A stretch of 64,000 nucleotides of DNA from Berghia stephanieae (GCA_034508935.3 CM067443.1:124269257-124333256); one strand, 5' to 3'; counted from the first letter of the stretch, positions 11,136 through 21,715 are shown. Notes: generated by a model not told the origin, from the sequence alone. Program-made: numbers and translations.

Positions 11136-11450
11136 TAATTTTTTTTTGCAGGTTGAAGGTTACTTTAAACAGTTAATTACCGTGCTATGAATAGACAAAT
11201 ACAGTCCTGCCTACTACTACAAATAATTCGCAGGATTACGAAACGTTGTCTCCATTTCAGAACTTGATGAGCGTTTTTATGTCATTAAATCTTATTGAAA
11301 ATGAAGGTTGATACGAGAGTTCAAAAGTTTAAGACTTTTGAAGTGTTAAGTAATCATCATGAGAGTAAATTACTGATCTATAAAGTTAGTTATAGCAACT
11401 GCTATTTTTATCTCCTAAAACTACGAATTTTTAAATGTTCCAAATTGGCA
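11136..11450. other. Unassigned stretch
   Basis: A+T-rich, no gene or repeat seen. Confidence 0.35.
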
Positions 11451-11451
11451 G

Positions 11452-11665
11452 GTCTGCAAGTAGGTATTTAAAATTTGGCAAGAAAAAAAAAGTCGTTCAA
11501 ATATCGATCCATTTTAATGGTCCTCATCTTGACAAAAACTCTCAAACCTGGGATTTCATCAAGATGAGGGTCATTTAAATCGATCGATTTTTTGAAGGAC
11601 GAGTTTTCTAGCCAGATTAAAAAAAATTACGTATCTATCCAGAGTACAGCAGTTAACTGGATTGT
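11452..11665. mobile_element. MITE-2, both arms
   Basis: TATTTAAAATTTGGC ... CTCATCTTGACAAAAAC, then AAGATGAGGGTCATTTAAAT and TTGAAGGACGAGTTTTC in inverted order, ending GAGTACAGCAGTTAACTGG. Confidence 0.88.
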
Positions 11666-11975
11666 CGATCATTGTTTGAAGTAAACATTTCTTGGCTAAA
11701 AGGACAAAAATGTATTTTGTTATAACATGACAATGTTCGTGTACGTAAAGCCGTGTTGTTGTCGAAGATGAAAAATTCAGCAGTTTCAGATAAATATGAC
11801 AGATGTGGGTTAGATAAAAGTAAAATATTTGTTTGTATATTATGTGACAGCGAAAGTATGTAAGCAGGCATTTAGATGATGTGAATGTCACAGCGCTATC
11901 TTTTTCTATAACATGGCCAATTTGTCTTTATGATACACATATATAAATAATAAAGATTCTTGCCTTCTAAGTTAC
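11666..11975. other. Unassigned stretch
   Basis: Two overlapping minus-strand frames up to 106 codons (11571-11891), partly inside the MITE. The absence of any motif and the overlap with a repeat argue against a gene. Confidence 0.35.
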
Positions 11976-11977
11976 GG

Positions 11978-11980
<3 letters not shown>

Positions 11981-12076
<96 letters not shown>

Positions 12077-12216
12077 TTTTTTTTTTGGAACACACTATAT
12101 TGTTCTTGCTGTTGTCCGATACCGATTTTCTTTTCATTTAGCATTTTATGGCTACTTTAACATAATATGATTGATAAAATCTTCCGTACCTGATCCCCCC
12201 CCCCCCCCCCCCCCTC
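11981..12216. repeat. (TA)n array followed by a 20-base C run
   Basis: Interrupted (TA)n at 11981-12075, then about 120 ordinary bases, then an uninterrupted run of C at 12195-12214. Confidence 0.9.
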
Positions 12217-12284
12217 CACCCAAGTATTAAGTTTGCCAAAATTTCTGGGACTTCTTGAAAGAGAGGCAGAAGAAATTCTGGGAA

Positions 12285-12700
12285 TCTGAAGAAGAAGAGA
12301 AGAAGAAAGAAGAGAAGAAGAGAAGAGAAGAAGAAGAAGAAGAAGAAGAAGAAGAAGAAGAAGAAGAAGAAGAAGAAGAAGAAGAAGAAGAAGAAGAAGA
12401 AAGAAGAAGAAGAAGAAGAAGAAGAAGAAGAAGAAGAAGAAGAAGAAGAAGAAGAAGAAGAAGAAGAAGAGAAGAAGAAGAAGAAAGAAGAAGAAGAAGA
12501 AAAGAAGAGAAGAGAAGAAGAAGAGAAGAAGAAGAAGAAGAAGAAGAAGAAGAAGAAGAAGAAGAAGAAGAAGAAGAAGAAGAAGAAGAAGAAGAAGAAG
12601 AAGAAGAAGAAGAAGAAGAAGAAGAAGAAAGAAGAAGAAGAAGAAGAAGAAGAAGAAGAAGAAGAAAGAAGAGAAGAAGAAGAAAAAGAAAAATAAGGAA
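12285..12700. repeat. Purine-only GAA/GAAGA array, about 415 bases
   Basis: Only A and G on the plus strand, mainly (GAA)n broken by extra G or A. The frames of 170-197 codons in several registers are repeat translations. Such mirror-symmetric purine tracts can form triplex DNA. Confidence 0.95.
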
Positions 12701-12754
12701 AAGAAATAAAAAGGAAAAAGAAAGTGTACAAGTGAAGAAGACATTATCCAATTG

Positions 12755-12845
12755 TTTTATATATATAAAACAAAGTATATATTTATATATTTATACATCT
12801 ATTTATGTATATATAATATATATATATTGTATATATAATACATAA
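12755..12845. repeat. TA-rich tract
   Basis: Imperfect TATA repeats immediately after the purine array. Confidence 0.75.
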
Positions 12846-13680
12846 TGATATCATGTACAAAACAAAACAACAAACACAACTGGGCGTATTCATTGTCATT
12901 TAATTTGATAACAATGTAAATATTAAATATTACAGCACAACTTCGATCGGGGAAGAGCATGTTGCTGACAAACGAGAATCAATATATAATATTGACCACG
13001 TCCTACTCTCTTCATGCGTCGCTGAGAGTTGCAAGTCCATCATCTTCCGGCTTACTTTTGGTCTAGAATTACGGCCCGTGCCAGCAACGCGTAGAGATGG
13101 CTTCCCTCTAGAATTTCTGCCCTTGATTACATACAACTTTGGGTAATGTTTACAAGGTATTGTTGGAAAGAGAGATTCCACTATCATTTTTTGATAATTT
13201 GATGCTATTTTGATATCAAAGCATCAATTGTAAGGCATTGTAAGCCAATAATTTTTCGAAATTTACATCTCTACTTACTTTCCTTAAAAACGAAAAGACA
13301 AAACAAAAAATCAAAACAAAACAAAAATAAAAACAACAAAAATAAACAAAAGAAAATAAAACCCTAATTGACTGACACATGATGCATGGCATTCTAAAAA
13401 AAACCCTCACAAACCAATGAACTACAAAAAACCCAAAACGCCAAAGACTTTGAACTTTTGAAAATATCACCCGAGGTTTAGCAGTATAATTTCATTTGCG
13501 ATCAAAAGACATCTATTAATAAAGGTTATTGTTATAGACGATGAAACTCTATATTGATGTCATTGTCATGCAAATAATAGGCAAGGTGAGCGATATAAAA
13601 TGTCAAGAGAATTTGAACTATAGGCAGTAGATGAATTACAGCCATTGTTATTGTTGTTTTATTCAACTTGATAAAATCCG
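12846..13680. other. Unassigned stretch
   Basis: Holds an A-rich piece at 13280-13365. The 85-codon minus-strand frame at 12930-13187 contains TGRNSRPKVSRKMMD but matches nothing I know. Confidence 0.35.
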
Positions 13681-13682
13681 AA

Positions 13683-13685
<3 letters not shown>

Positions 13686-13772
<87 letters not shown>

Positions 13773-13773
13773 A
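13686..13773. repeat. (TA)n then (TG)n
   Basis: About 36 TA units passing into (GT)n at 13758-13772. Confidence 0.95.
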
Positions 13774-13912
13774 ATTTCTTGGTATTAACCCTTTGTGGGC
13801 TGGATTGAAATTTATCATCAAGATCACAAATTCGTCCATTATAAGATTAGCTTATCTTAAATCTCTCTATCTAGTAGAAATATAAGCTTAGGCATTTTAT
13901 TTGGTCTTTGGT

Positions 13913-14107
13913 CCTGTTGATGCTATGTATTTGTGTGAAATACTCACAACACCCGCCAGCCATATTAAACATACCGACACACAAATCTGTGTGTAATCTT
14001 TAACGTTTATATCCGGATTGATATCATATAGTGAGAACTAATCACACAACAGACGGTCTAAAAATAATAACAAAGAACTGAATGACGTCAATTACGTTCC
14101 TTCTATA
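13913..14107 (+). mobile_element. MITE-1b, complete
   Basis: Starts GTTGATGCTATG, then ACAACACCCGCCAGCC, CTTTAACGTTTATA, TAATAACAAAGAACTGA, TGACGTCA and the end GTTCCTTCTATA. Same order as 26691-26867. Confidence 0.85.
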
Positions 14108-14149
14108 CTATAATACCCCCCAGCTTTTGTCTCTTTCTCAGTCATTCTG

Positions 14150-14430
14150 CTCCTTTTGTCCAGTACTGTAGTGTTGTTGTATGGTATTCGGCTGTTGATC
14201 CGTAGGTCCCTAGGTCGAGCGTCACACTGTAGAATGCAAAGTTCAATTTTTGAAAAAAAGCTTATTACTCTCATTCTCTCACTGAACCCAGGTTTAAAAA
14301 CGTATCTGGACGTAATCAGCGTTATCTCCTTTGGATACATTTTATCAACACTTTCAAGGCGTCATGTCTCGTCCTGCGTATTGCTGTTGGCTTGGGACCC
14401 ATTGTAAACCGCTTTGAGTAAATTCTTTTA
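14150..14430 (+). mobile_element. SINE-1, old copy
   Basis: Body words TCATTCTCTCACTG, GGCGTCATGTCTCGTCC and GGGACCCATTGTAAACCGC place it in SINE-1. The head and final tail are eroded. Confidence 0.75.
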
Positions 14431-14850
14431 GCTCTGTAGTCTGTTTAAATGTTAAAATATTTTCCTCTATTTCTTTTTTTTCTTCAATTTTATTAGAATG
14501 GAATAATTAAAAAAATATAAACGAACTAATCGCAGAGGAAAGAAGTATGCAATCGTAGATTATACAGTTAATGTATATTTATTTACAACGATGCTAATTA
14601 TATTATTTTTGTAATAAACAGCAGAATTATATGTTTCGAGTTGACGCGGTAAATACCAAGGCGTTAACATGATTTACACGTTTTTTATCTGTTCGTGTAA
14701 TGCAGATTTAGCATTAATTGTGGGTTTCGATATACAGGGAAATTGCCACTTTCAGCATGTCTTCTCTGATATATGTATGAAGACGTCTAGTTATTTATTT
14801 CATCCATTTTGCTTTTTATAACGAAACATTATATTATTACTTATCTCACA
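14431..14850. other. Unassigned stretch
   Basis: A+T-rich with no visible gene or repeat. Confidence 0.35.
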
Positions 14851-14854
14851 AACG

Positions 14855-15133
14855 ACATGGATGGCCCATCAGTTAAACACGAAATACATCATAATCGGTT
14901 GGCTCAAGCTAAATTGCCTCTCCTGGGAATCGGTATCAGTAATCAAGAGGCCTGAGGTTCGATTCCGTGTCTTTTTTACGAAACCCGCCGAAACCCGACG
15001 AATCCCGACAAAGTTATGGGAAGTAGGTGGCAGTGGGCAGTGAACCTGGAACTCAGGGAAGTGTACACCATTGGGGAGTGAACCTGGGACTGGGTTTCGG
15101 TGGGTTTCGGCGGGTTTCGTAAAAAAGACACAC
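14855..15133 (+). mobile_element. SINE-4 head joined to a local inverted repeat
   Basis: TAATCAAGAGG and CTGAGGTTCGATTCC (B box) match the SINE-4 head at 57300-57335. After the B box the sequence GTGTCTTTTTTACGAAACCC at 14967-14986 is repeated inverted at about 15112-15131. Confidence 0.6.
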
Positions 15134-15135
15134 CC

Positions 15136-15970
15136 ATATTATTACGTGCTTAAAGCGCTTTACCTAATGGAATTTCTATAAATATAAGTAAAGTCAGATT
15201 CTTATTTACAACCGAATCCACTGAGGCAGTAATGCTTTTGAATACGCTAACTCTAGACCAAAGTCTGTTGCCATTGTAGCAATGACTATGAAAAATGTTT
15301 TTTTCTCTTTTTGAGGAAAATTTTTGTCTAAAATCCAAGCCCTATCTCCACTGAGTAAAAATGTTTTTGAATTTTGAAAATCCATTCATAAATAAACAAG
15401 TTATACCGTTTTAAAGGTGTCATTTATTTGGATGACCCGCAAAGAGGAAAAAATCGCGAAAATATGGGACGCTTTTTCGGCATTTTTTTTTCGACCTTTC
15501 GTTGTATCTTGCGTATTAAGTGGATTAAAAGATTGAAACTTGAAGAGCAAATTAGGATGGTGTTTTGTAAAATACGGGAAAAGTACTCGTCATATTCATA
15601 TGAAATTTTACAACCAAAAAGAAGAAATGTTCATGTATTACCTTGTCAGCGACAAAATCTCCACGCCCGGTAGTTTTAGAAATATTTTACTCCAAAGAGT
15701 AAGAATCTATTTTTAACGGTTTTCTGGTAATCGCACGAGTTTTGTCGCTTGACATAATCTAAAATGACCTTTTTCTAATTGTGTGCCAACTTTCAGTCAT
15801 ATTCATCGATAAACAGCGTCGTAATTAATTTTTTTTAAATAACATATACGAAACGGCTTCGTCCCATATTTTGACGCGAATTCGGGCACTTCGTGAGCGA
15901 AAAAGAGGCCCAAAGATTTGTGCGGGATAGTCATTGTTGTCACCCTTCCAGTAACACAAATGCCCATCTG
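15136..15970. other. Unassigned stretch with an 81-codon open frame
   Basis: The frame at 15428-15673 (starts MDDPQRGKNRE) is basic and mixed in composition, less repeat-like than most here, but I see no domain, splice signals or neighbour that support a gene. Confidence 0.3.
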
Positions 15971-15973
15971 CTG

Positions 15974-16029
15974 TGAGTGTGCTAAATGTCGTAAAATTGG
16001 ATGAGTGTGCTAAATGTCGTAAAATTGGA
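15974..16029. repeat. Perfect 28-base tandem duplication
   Basis: The unit beginning TGAGTGTGCTAAATG occurs twice without a difference at 15974-16001 and 16002-16029, so the duplication is recent. Confidence 0.97.
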
Positions 16030-16149
16030 TGTCTCCTTATTTTTTAAAATGTTAATATTTTCTTGGCACTTAATAATAGCTCTAGTTATTGTTATCATAC
16101 CAAAATGGTAACAAGACAGAATTGTATGGCAGACAGGCATGCATATATT

Positions 16150-16625
16150 GATATGTGCAAGTCAAATGCAAAAGGTTTAATTTAACTTTGTCCTAATGGA
16201 CAATATTTTGTGTTGGTTTGATTGTGCGGCTATGTTGTCTGTGCGGCTATGTGGTTTAGTGGTATGACACTCGCTTTCGGATCGGAAGGTCCTGGGTTCC
16301 ACCCTCGCGCTCGGCGCATAGTTGAGTCCTTGGAAAAGGCTCTTTACTCACATTCTCTCACCGTAGTCAGGTGTAAAATGAGTACCTGGCCGTTAACAGC
16401 TGTGTCGTGTCCGAAAAATTGTAATATCGCCTAACAGGCGGCATGTCCCGTCCTACATGTTAAATGTTGCTGTTGACCAGGGACCCCCTGTAAAGCGCTT
16501 TGAGCACATTTAGTGGGTATAGCGCTATATAAATCTCAATTAAAGCTCAATTAATTGTATTTCCATTACACCAATGAGCTTGTTTCAATTTTGATTATCA
16601 GACCTGCACACGAGTACACGTTGGA
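16150..16625. mobile_element. MITE-3 interrupted by SINE-1
   Basis: GGACAATATTTTGTGTTGG at 16199 and TATCAGACCTGCACACGAG at about 16600 are the two sides of the family seen at 53030-53185. SINE-1 lies between. Confidence 0.8.
16221..16553 (+). mobile_element. SINE-1 with duplicated head
   Basis: TGTGCGGCTATGTTGTC is followed at once by TGTGCGGCTATGTGGTT, so the first 17-18 bases of the head are doubled. The rest is close to consensus, with tail GCGCTATATAAA and an extra AAAGCTCAATT repeat. Confidence 0.92.
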
Positions 16626-16706
16626 CACTAAAAAAATTCTACTCCCTTATTAAAAGAAACAGAATGAAAGACAAACAGAAGTAGCTCAGTTTTAAAAGAT
16701 TTAGCT

Positions 16707-16896
16707 TTAGATAGTATGAAGTTGACGTCACTCAGGTCTTTGTTATTGCTTTTTGCCATCCGCGTTTATGAGTAATTCTTAGTAAATTGTATTACTAGAC
16801 TAAAAACGTTCAAGATTACACGTAGTTATGTGTGATGCTCCGTTATACTTCGGATGGCAATGTTGTGAGATTCTTAGCCAAGCGCATATTATCTAT
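16707..16896 (-). mobile_element. MITE-1
   Basis: TTAGATAGTATGAAG, TGACGTCA, TTTTTGCCATCCGCG and the opposing CGGATGGCAATGTTG, ending ATATTATCTAT. Confidence 0.88.
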
Positions 16897-17220
16897 TGGG
16901 CTCGATTTGTGGGTTTACCAAAAGTTACTTTCACCTAAATGGGCAGCCGAGTCGAGACTTCTCTGATCCTCTATGTTTTTTTCAGGAGTGACTATTGGTA
17001 GAGCTGACGGGGAGTATTTTGTGATGGACAGTATTTCGTGACAGACTAATATATGTCCCAATAAAGAAGTAAACAGGAATAAAAAAAACACGAAAACAGT
17101 TTGAAAAAGAACAACACACCAAACACGGAACAGCACATGATAATTTGTGTCCTCAGATTATAAACAATGCTAAAGTCATGAATATACATGTGACCAGATA
17201 CTTTTATTTTGTTATTAATT
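16897..17220. other. Unassigned stretch
   Basis: Words ACCAAACACGGAAC at about 17118 resemble the fold-back family FB at 28763. Otherwise nothing seen. Confidence 0.35.
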
Positions 17221-17224
17221 TGTA

Positions 17225-17400
17225 TTGAATTGAAATGTCAGGCAGCCCCAGAGACCAGCGATCACATCGTCCTCCACTGTCCAGTTACTAAACTTGCAGG
17301 TGGCTACGAAACCATCCTTAAGGCGGAGGAAGACTTTAGAAGCTGAGTTGACGAAATACATTTGGAGGTGTAGCCATACGCTACTATTGAATTGAATATG
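17225..17400 (+). pseudogene. LINE reverse-transcriptase C-terminal fragment
   Basis: One frame reads ETSDHIVLHCPVTKLAGGYE then ILKAEEDFRS followed by a stop, VDEIHLEV and another stop. The pattern ET-DH-VLHCP is the C-terminal cysteine/histidine motif typical of LINE ORF2 proteins such as CR1/Jockey or RTE types. The same piece occurs reversed at 54075-54330 with a better upstream part (ACRKYQAV). The clade cannot be decided from this short stretch. Flanks show no tail or target duplication. Confidence 0.6.
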
Positions 17401-17594
17401 ATTATGATCATGGAATGATGCAAATGGATCCAAAATTACTTCAAACATAAGTGGTGTTCCGTGTTTAGTTAGTTTGTTGTTCTTTTTTGAAGCTGTTATA
17501 TTCATTCTTGTATATTATGTTTTACAGTCCACAGCTTCTAGCAGCTTCGTATCACTTTATCCAAAGAGTAGCTAGTAATCTCTTGTCATCAACT

Positions 17595-17640
17595 GCCAAT
17601 TTAAAAAAAAAAAATTAAAAAAAAAAGAAAGAAAGAAGAC
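17595..17640. repeat. A-rich run
   Basis: Poly-A broken by T and G, adjacent to the tail of the next SINE-1. Confidence 0.8.
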
Positions 17641-17647
17641 TTGGGCT

Positions 17648-17943
17648 TTTATACAGAGTATAGTAATATCCACTAAACGTGCTCAAAGCGCTTTACAAAG
17701 GGTCCCTGACCAACAGCAACGCGTAACGTATAGAACGAGACATGACGGCTGTTAGGCAATATTACATTTTTTTCGGAGAGAGACAACGCTGTTAACGGAC
17801 ATGTACTCATTTTACACCTGAGTAGGGTGAGATAATGTGAATAAAGAGCCTTTTCCAAGAACTCAACTAGGCTCCGAGCGAGGTTCGAAACCAGGACCTT
17901 CCGATCCGAAAGCGAGTGTCATTCCACTAGACCACATAGCCGC
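17648..17943 (-). mobile_element. SINE-1
   Basis: AAACGTGCTCAAAGCGCTTT near the left is the tail, CCACATAGCCGCAAT at the right is the head. It ends about 13 bases before the ISL2EU-derived element. Confidence 0.92.
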
Positions 17944-17956
17944 AATAAGGATAAAT

Positions 17957-18254
17957 AGGCTTCAACAGTTGTGACGTCACTTCCCTCGTAATGACGCATA
18001 GTAACTTAGTAACTGGTTCTAAACTATCGGAACAATGGCGGACGTCCTTATGAAATACCTCTCCGACGAGCATAAAAGTGTATCCAGAGGAGAAAAACTG
18101 TATAAGTCTGATCATGTTTTGACTTTTATACAATCTGATCACATGACATGTGAAAAATATCTAGCCAGCATGAAGAATAAAAAGTACCGATTTTCTTTGT
18201 TTAGAACCAAGCTGCTCGTTGCTGGGTGGACGTGACATCAGACTATTGAATCCT
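17957..18254 (+). mobile_element. ISL2EU-derived MITE carrying a SWIM-like first exon
   Basis: Inverted ends AGGCTTCAACAGTTGTGACG and, from the right, AGGATTCAATAGTCTGATG. Both sides are bounded by AT. Between them lie the start codon region of the SWIM-like protein of 44206 and the sub-terminal sequence of the 48400-48484 end. The inner junction (AATAAAAAGTACCGATTTT) is shared with copies at 60658 and 62031. Confidence 0.88.
18035..18235 (+). CDS. 66-codon open frame from SWIM-like exon 1 in the MITE
   Basis: Starts MADVLMKYLSDEHKSVSRGE and reaches YLASMKNKKYRF before running into the terminal repeat, where it ends LLVAGWT. The first 57 or so residues correspond to exon 1 at 44206-44388 (shared EHKSVSRGE and ASMKNK). 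Known SWIM zinc-finger proteins of invertebrates begin with this kind of region, so only the N-terminal piece is present and the zinc-binding part is absent. It probably has no function of its own. That the frame is still open may simply reflect a young element. No splice donor remains. Confidence 0.35.
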   Translation: MADVLMKYLSDEHKSVSRGEKLYKSDHVLTFIQSDHMTCEKYLASMKNKKYRFSLFRTKLLVAGWT

Positions 18255-18745
18255 ATTCCGACTATGTGGATTAAAGGACTTCTATTTTTGAACAGAAATC
18301 AGCGGCACGCATTAAAACAAGCCTTATTTAGTATCTGAGTTTATTGATTACATTAAGTAAAACTAAATATGATTGATTTACCTTTAACATCCGTTAATGC
18401 AAAGCGTTTACGAGAGTTCTAAAGAAAGCTGTCGAGGTCTCATTATAAAACACTTATGTCCTTCGATCTTCCCCACTTAAAGCAGATTGGAAATGAATAG
18501 GAATTCACTCAACTCACCCAATCCGACAACGTCCTTATTTGTCCACGAGTTCATTGCGTTTAAATCAATATATACTGAATAGAACTGTGACACATTTTCA
18601 TTATAGTTGACTATGATTGCCAATGAGATGGAGGACGAGGAGGTTATCTATTTTAAAAAGATATCCTTCGTACGTGTCAAAAAATAGAAAGTCTTATAAC
18701 CAACCAAATGGGATTTGACACGTATATGAAAAGTATCAACAGCTA
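18255..18745. other. Unassigned stretch
   Basis: No gene or known repeat seen. Confidence 0.35.
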
Positions 18746-18968
18746 AGGGTTAGCGTGGCTCAGCTGTTTGATCTTCGCTTCGTAACCGAAAGGAACCGAT
18801 TTCGAATAGCTTCCGCGCTGTGTGGCCTTGAGCGTGTCACCTCTCTCCCCTGCTCTTTTTTGTGGTGTTGTATTGCGGCTAACGCCTGGGTTATACCAGT
18901 TTTCCATTGGAATAGACTCTAGAGACAAATTCCCCCTTATTGATAAATAAAGGGAATTTATTATTTTT
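18746..18968 (+). mobile_element. SINE-3, full length
   Basis: tRNA-like head GTTAGCGTGGCTCAGC, core GTGTGGCCTTGAGCGTGTCAC, AACGCCTGGGTTATACCAG, GGAATAGACTCTAGAGAC and end ATAAATAAAGGGAATTTATT. The order matches 44754-44955. Confidence 0.88.
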
Positions 18969-19205
18969 AAAAAATATTATTTTGATTGACTGCGATCAGC
19001 AGTAAAAAGAAAACTCAACAAAAAATAAAATACTAAAAAACCAAATCTTAGGGATCGAAGGAAATTGATTTAAAATTGTATGTGGTCATTTGTAAATTCA
19101 ATCCAGATAAGTGGAAATAATCTTGACGTCTTGCATCGGACTGATAACATTATTAACAAAATGGCTAATTTTCATAGCAAAAAGTAGCTAGATTTCTCTG
19201 AAGAC

Positions 19206-19219
19206 GACACACACACACC

Positions 19220-19258
<39 letters not shown>
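19206..19258. repeat. (CA)n microsatellite
   Basis: About 25 AC units with one interruption near the left. Confidence 0.95.
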
Positions 19259-19260
<2 letters not shown>

Positions 19261-19504
19261 ATACTATTTTATTAATATATAGTGTAGAGTATGGCTATGA
19301 TATTTTAGAGTGCTAAATACCAAAAGTTTATAATTTTGAATAGATTAACTTAGATTTGGCAGTTTAGCACGGCTTCTATCTTGAAGTCGAAGATACAAAA
19401 CCCACTTTCATCAATGAAAGCAAATATTTTAACAAATAACTAAATATGTTACAAGTTAAACTTAGGATTCAATTTTAAGGACAGGATTCACCCAGCCGGG
19501 GTAT

Positions 19505-19660
19505 ATTTATTTCCACGTCTGATAATCTAAATTATTATGGGCTCATTGTTGTAATGGACATACTCTCAAACCAACGCAAAATATTGCCCATAACAACAAT
19601 ATTAAATTAAGCCCATAATTTCGTTCGGTTGTCTGATCTGCATATATATGGACGTCGAGC
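19505..19660. mobile_element. MITE-3
   Basis: CCACGTCTGATAATC at the left and GTCTGATCTGCATATATATG-GACGTCG at the right form inverted ends. The interior GGGCTCATTGTTGTAATGGA and AACGCAAAATATTG is the family core. Confidence 0.82.
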
Positions 19661-19797
19661 CCGTTTTGAGACGATCGGTTATAAGTCAGGCAATTACTAC
19701 AGGCTTGATCAAAATATTTCGTTCGCTAGTCAGAACAAAGAACTAATGGGGAAAAACAACAGAATTTAGAATGATTCCTTTTACGAATAAACTTGAC

Positions 19798-20010
19798 TGT
19801 TTTTTTTTTAATTTTTTTTTTTTTTTTTTTTTTTTTACAACAGGGTGCTCTGTCGTTGAATTATTGATAAGACAATGGTAGCAGTAATGCGATTTAAACA
19901 CACCCACACACCCACACACCCACACACACATACACACAAACACACCCATACACCCATACACTAACACAGACATTCACAAATTTAAATACACACGCACACA
20001 CACACAATTT
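19798..20010. repeat. Poly-T run and CA-rich tract
   Basis: Nearly pure T at 19800-19836, then (CACACCCA)n-like and (CA)n sequence at 19895-20008. Confidence 0.9.
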
Positions 20011-20050
20011 TGAAAATCAATCTTGATTCCAAATTTTATATCAGCGTTAC

Positions 20051-20306
20051 ACCCCCGATTCGATAGCTCTACTGATAGAGTACTCACTTAATAAACACAG
20101 AGACCGGTATCGATCCCGGGTGTTGTCGCTTTTGCCTGACCCCATATCCCCCTCCCCTCCCCCCTTTAGAGGTGATTGGATAGCTGTATCTATTATATTA
20201 GGCGGAAAATATGTTGCAATTGATGAAGGTCCTATCAAAAGGGTAGCAGCAATTGCTCATGTCCGTTTAACTCTGGAGATACCGGGATAAACTTCGGCCT
20301 TATGAG
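20051..20306 (+). mobile_element. SINE-2
   Basis: GATTCGATAGCTCTACTGATAG resembles the A-box side in shortened form; B box GGTATCGATCCC, GGGTGTTGTCGC, CCTATCAAAAGGGTAGCA, ATTGCTCATGTCCG and end ACCGGGATAAACTTCGG follow in family order. Confidence 0.85.
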
Positions 20307-20588
20307 TTACATTTTGACACTTCTATGTTCAACCATCCTCCTTTAAAATGTGATTGACACTACTAAGCAGTGATCAAATTCTTGAAAGCAATCTATCTAT
20401 CATACAGGATCATAGAAAAATATCTACAAAAATCACATTACCCTAAAAAGGAAAGTTATGAAAAGCTTATTTCCTTTGGGAATGGAGAGGCGCGGGTTTG
20501 TTTTCGTGTCTTTCAAACCCCGACAGCAGATATTCCAATAGTTAAATATCACTCGATTGAGTAACAAAGATCGTGTTTTGTAATACCA
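20307..20588. other. Unassigned stretch
   Basis: A 64-codon frame at 20370-20564 shows no motif. Nothing else seen. Confidence 0.35.
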
Positions 20589-20782
20589 CTATAGATAGTT
20601 CGAAGATGACGTCACTCATGTCTTTGTTATTGTTTTTTGTCATCCGCATTTATGAGTAATGCTCGATGAACTGTATTAACCTGACGATAAACGTTCATGG
20701 ATACACACAGTTTTGTGTGTTGGTCCGTTATACTTCCGGATGGCAATGTTATGAGCTTTTTAGCCAAGCGCATACTATCTAT
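20589..20782 (-). mobile_element. MITE-1
   Basis: CTATAGATAGTTCGAAG, TGACGTCA, GTCATCCGCATTTATGAG, TTCCGGATGGCAATG and GCGCATACTATCTATA. The right end abuts a SINE-1 that lacks its head. Confidence 0.92.
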
Positions 20783-21042
20783 ACTGCCGTACTTTCGGAT
20801 CGGAAGTTCCTGGGCTCAAGCCTCGCTTAGCGCATGGTTGTGTCCTTTGAAAAGTCTCTTTACTCTCATTCTCTCACCGTTCTCAGGTGTACTTCGAGTA
20901 CCTGGCCGTTAACAGTGTTGTCTCTGTCCGAAAAAAGTGTAATATATCCTAACAGGCGCCATGTCTCGTTCTACATATTCGGTGTTGGTTTTTGTTAGGG
21001 ACCCTTGTAAAGCGCTTAGTGGATATTGCGCTATATAGAAAC
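20783..21042 (+). mobile_element. SINE-1, 5' truncated
   Basis: Begins at ACTTTCGGATCGGAAG, inside the tRNA head, and runs to TAAAGCGCTTAGTGGATATT and GCGCTATATAGAAAC. Confidence 0.88.
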
Positions 21043-21061
21043 TCCTTTTTTTTACTCGGGA

Positions 21062-21715
21062 ATAGCAGGTGTTTAAAATTTCGCCAGAAAGTTCGACCTT
21101 CAAATATCAATTAACCAAAATGACTTACATCTTGTCAAAAACAATCAAACCTAGGACTTCGCGAAGATTATTGTTTTTCAAATTATATATTCCTTTCATT
21201 AAACTATCTGGATATAACTATAGTTCTAGTAATATTCACCAAGAGAGCAGTGACAGTGATGCTTCATGGGATTCATTGAACCCATATGTTGTATCGTTAC
21301 CATTTGATTTCTTGATGAATACGACATGTTATGTTTTTATTATGCTTTAAATTGAGCATTTATATAGCGCAATATCCACAAAGCGCTGTACAAGGGATCC
21401 CTGGCCAACAGAAACATTTAACGTTTAGGACGGGACATGACGCCTGTTAGGCGATATTGTAATTTTTTTTCGGACAGAGACAATGCTGTTAACGACCAGG
21501 TACTCATTTTGCAACTGAGTACATTGAGAGAATGTGAGTAAAGAGTTTCTCCAAGGACTCAACTATGCGCCGAGGGAGGCTCGAACCCAGGTTTGAGAGT
21601 TTTTGCCAAGATGGATCATTTAAATCGATCGTTATTTGAAGGACGAGTTTTCTGACCACATTTTAAAATATGAGTCTTGTACAGTGTACGGCATTTAACT
21701 GGTTAATAAAGATTA
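21062..21715. mobile_element. MITE-2 with a 415-base insertion including SINE-1
   Basis: Left arm at 21069-21168 and right arm at 21590-21715 belong to one palindrome. About 180 bases of unknown sequence and a SINE-1 lie between. The right end reads ACGGCATTTAACTGGTTAAT. Confidence 0.75.
21350..21589 (-). mobile_element. SINE-1, head truncated at a shared CCCAGG
   Basis: Tail ATTGAGCATTTATATAGCGC at the left; body to GGCTCGAACCCAGG. The join with MITE-2 falls where both sequences have CCCAGG, so it may be a recombination rather than a simple insertion. Confidence 0.85.

Noticed and set aside
12138-12845. Open frames of 170-197 codons
   Set aside because: They lie on the purine array in several registers and both strands and encode only Glu/Arg/Lys or Ser/Leu/Phe runs.
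15428-15673. Host gene of 81 codons
   Set aside because: Kept only as an unassigned frame: mixed composition but no motif, no exon partners and no second line of support.
18035-18235. Host gene for a small SWIM-like protein
   Set aside because: The frame runs into the inverted terminal repeat of a multicopy element and lacks the zinc-binding region.
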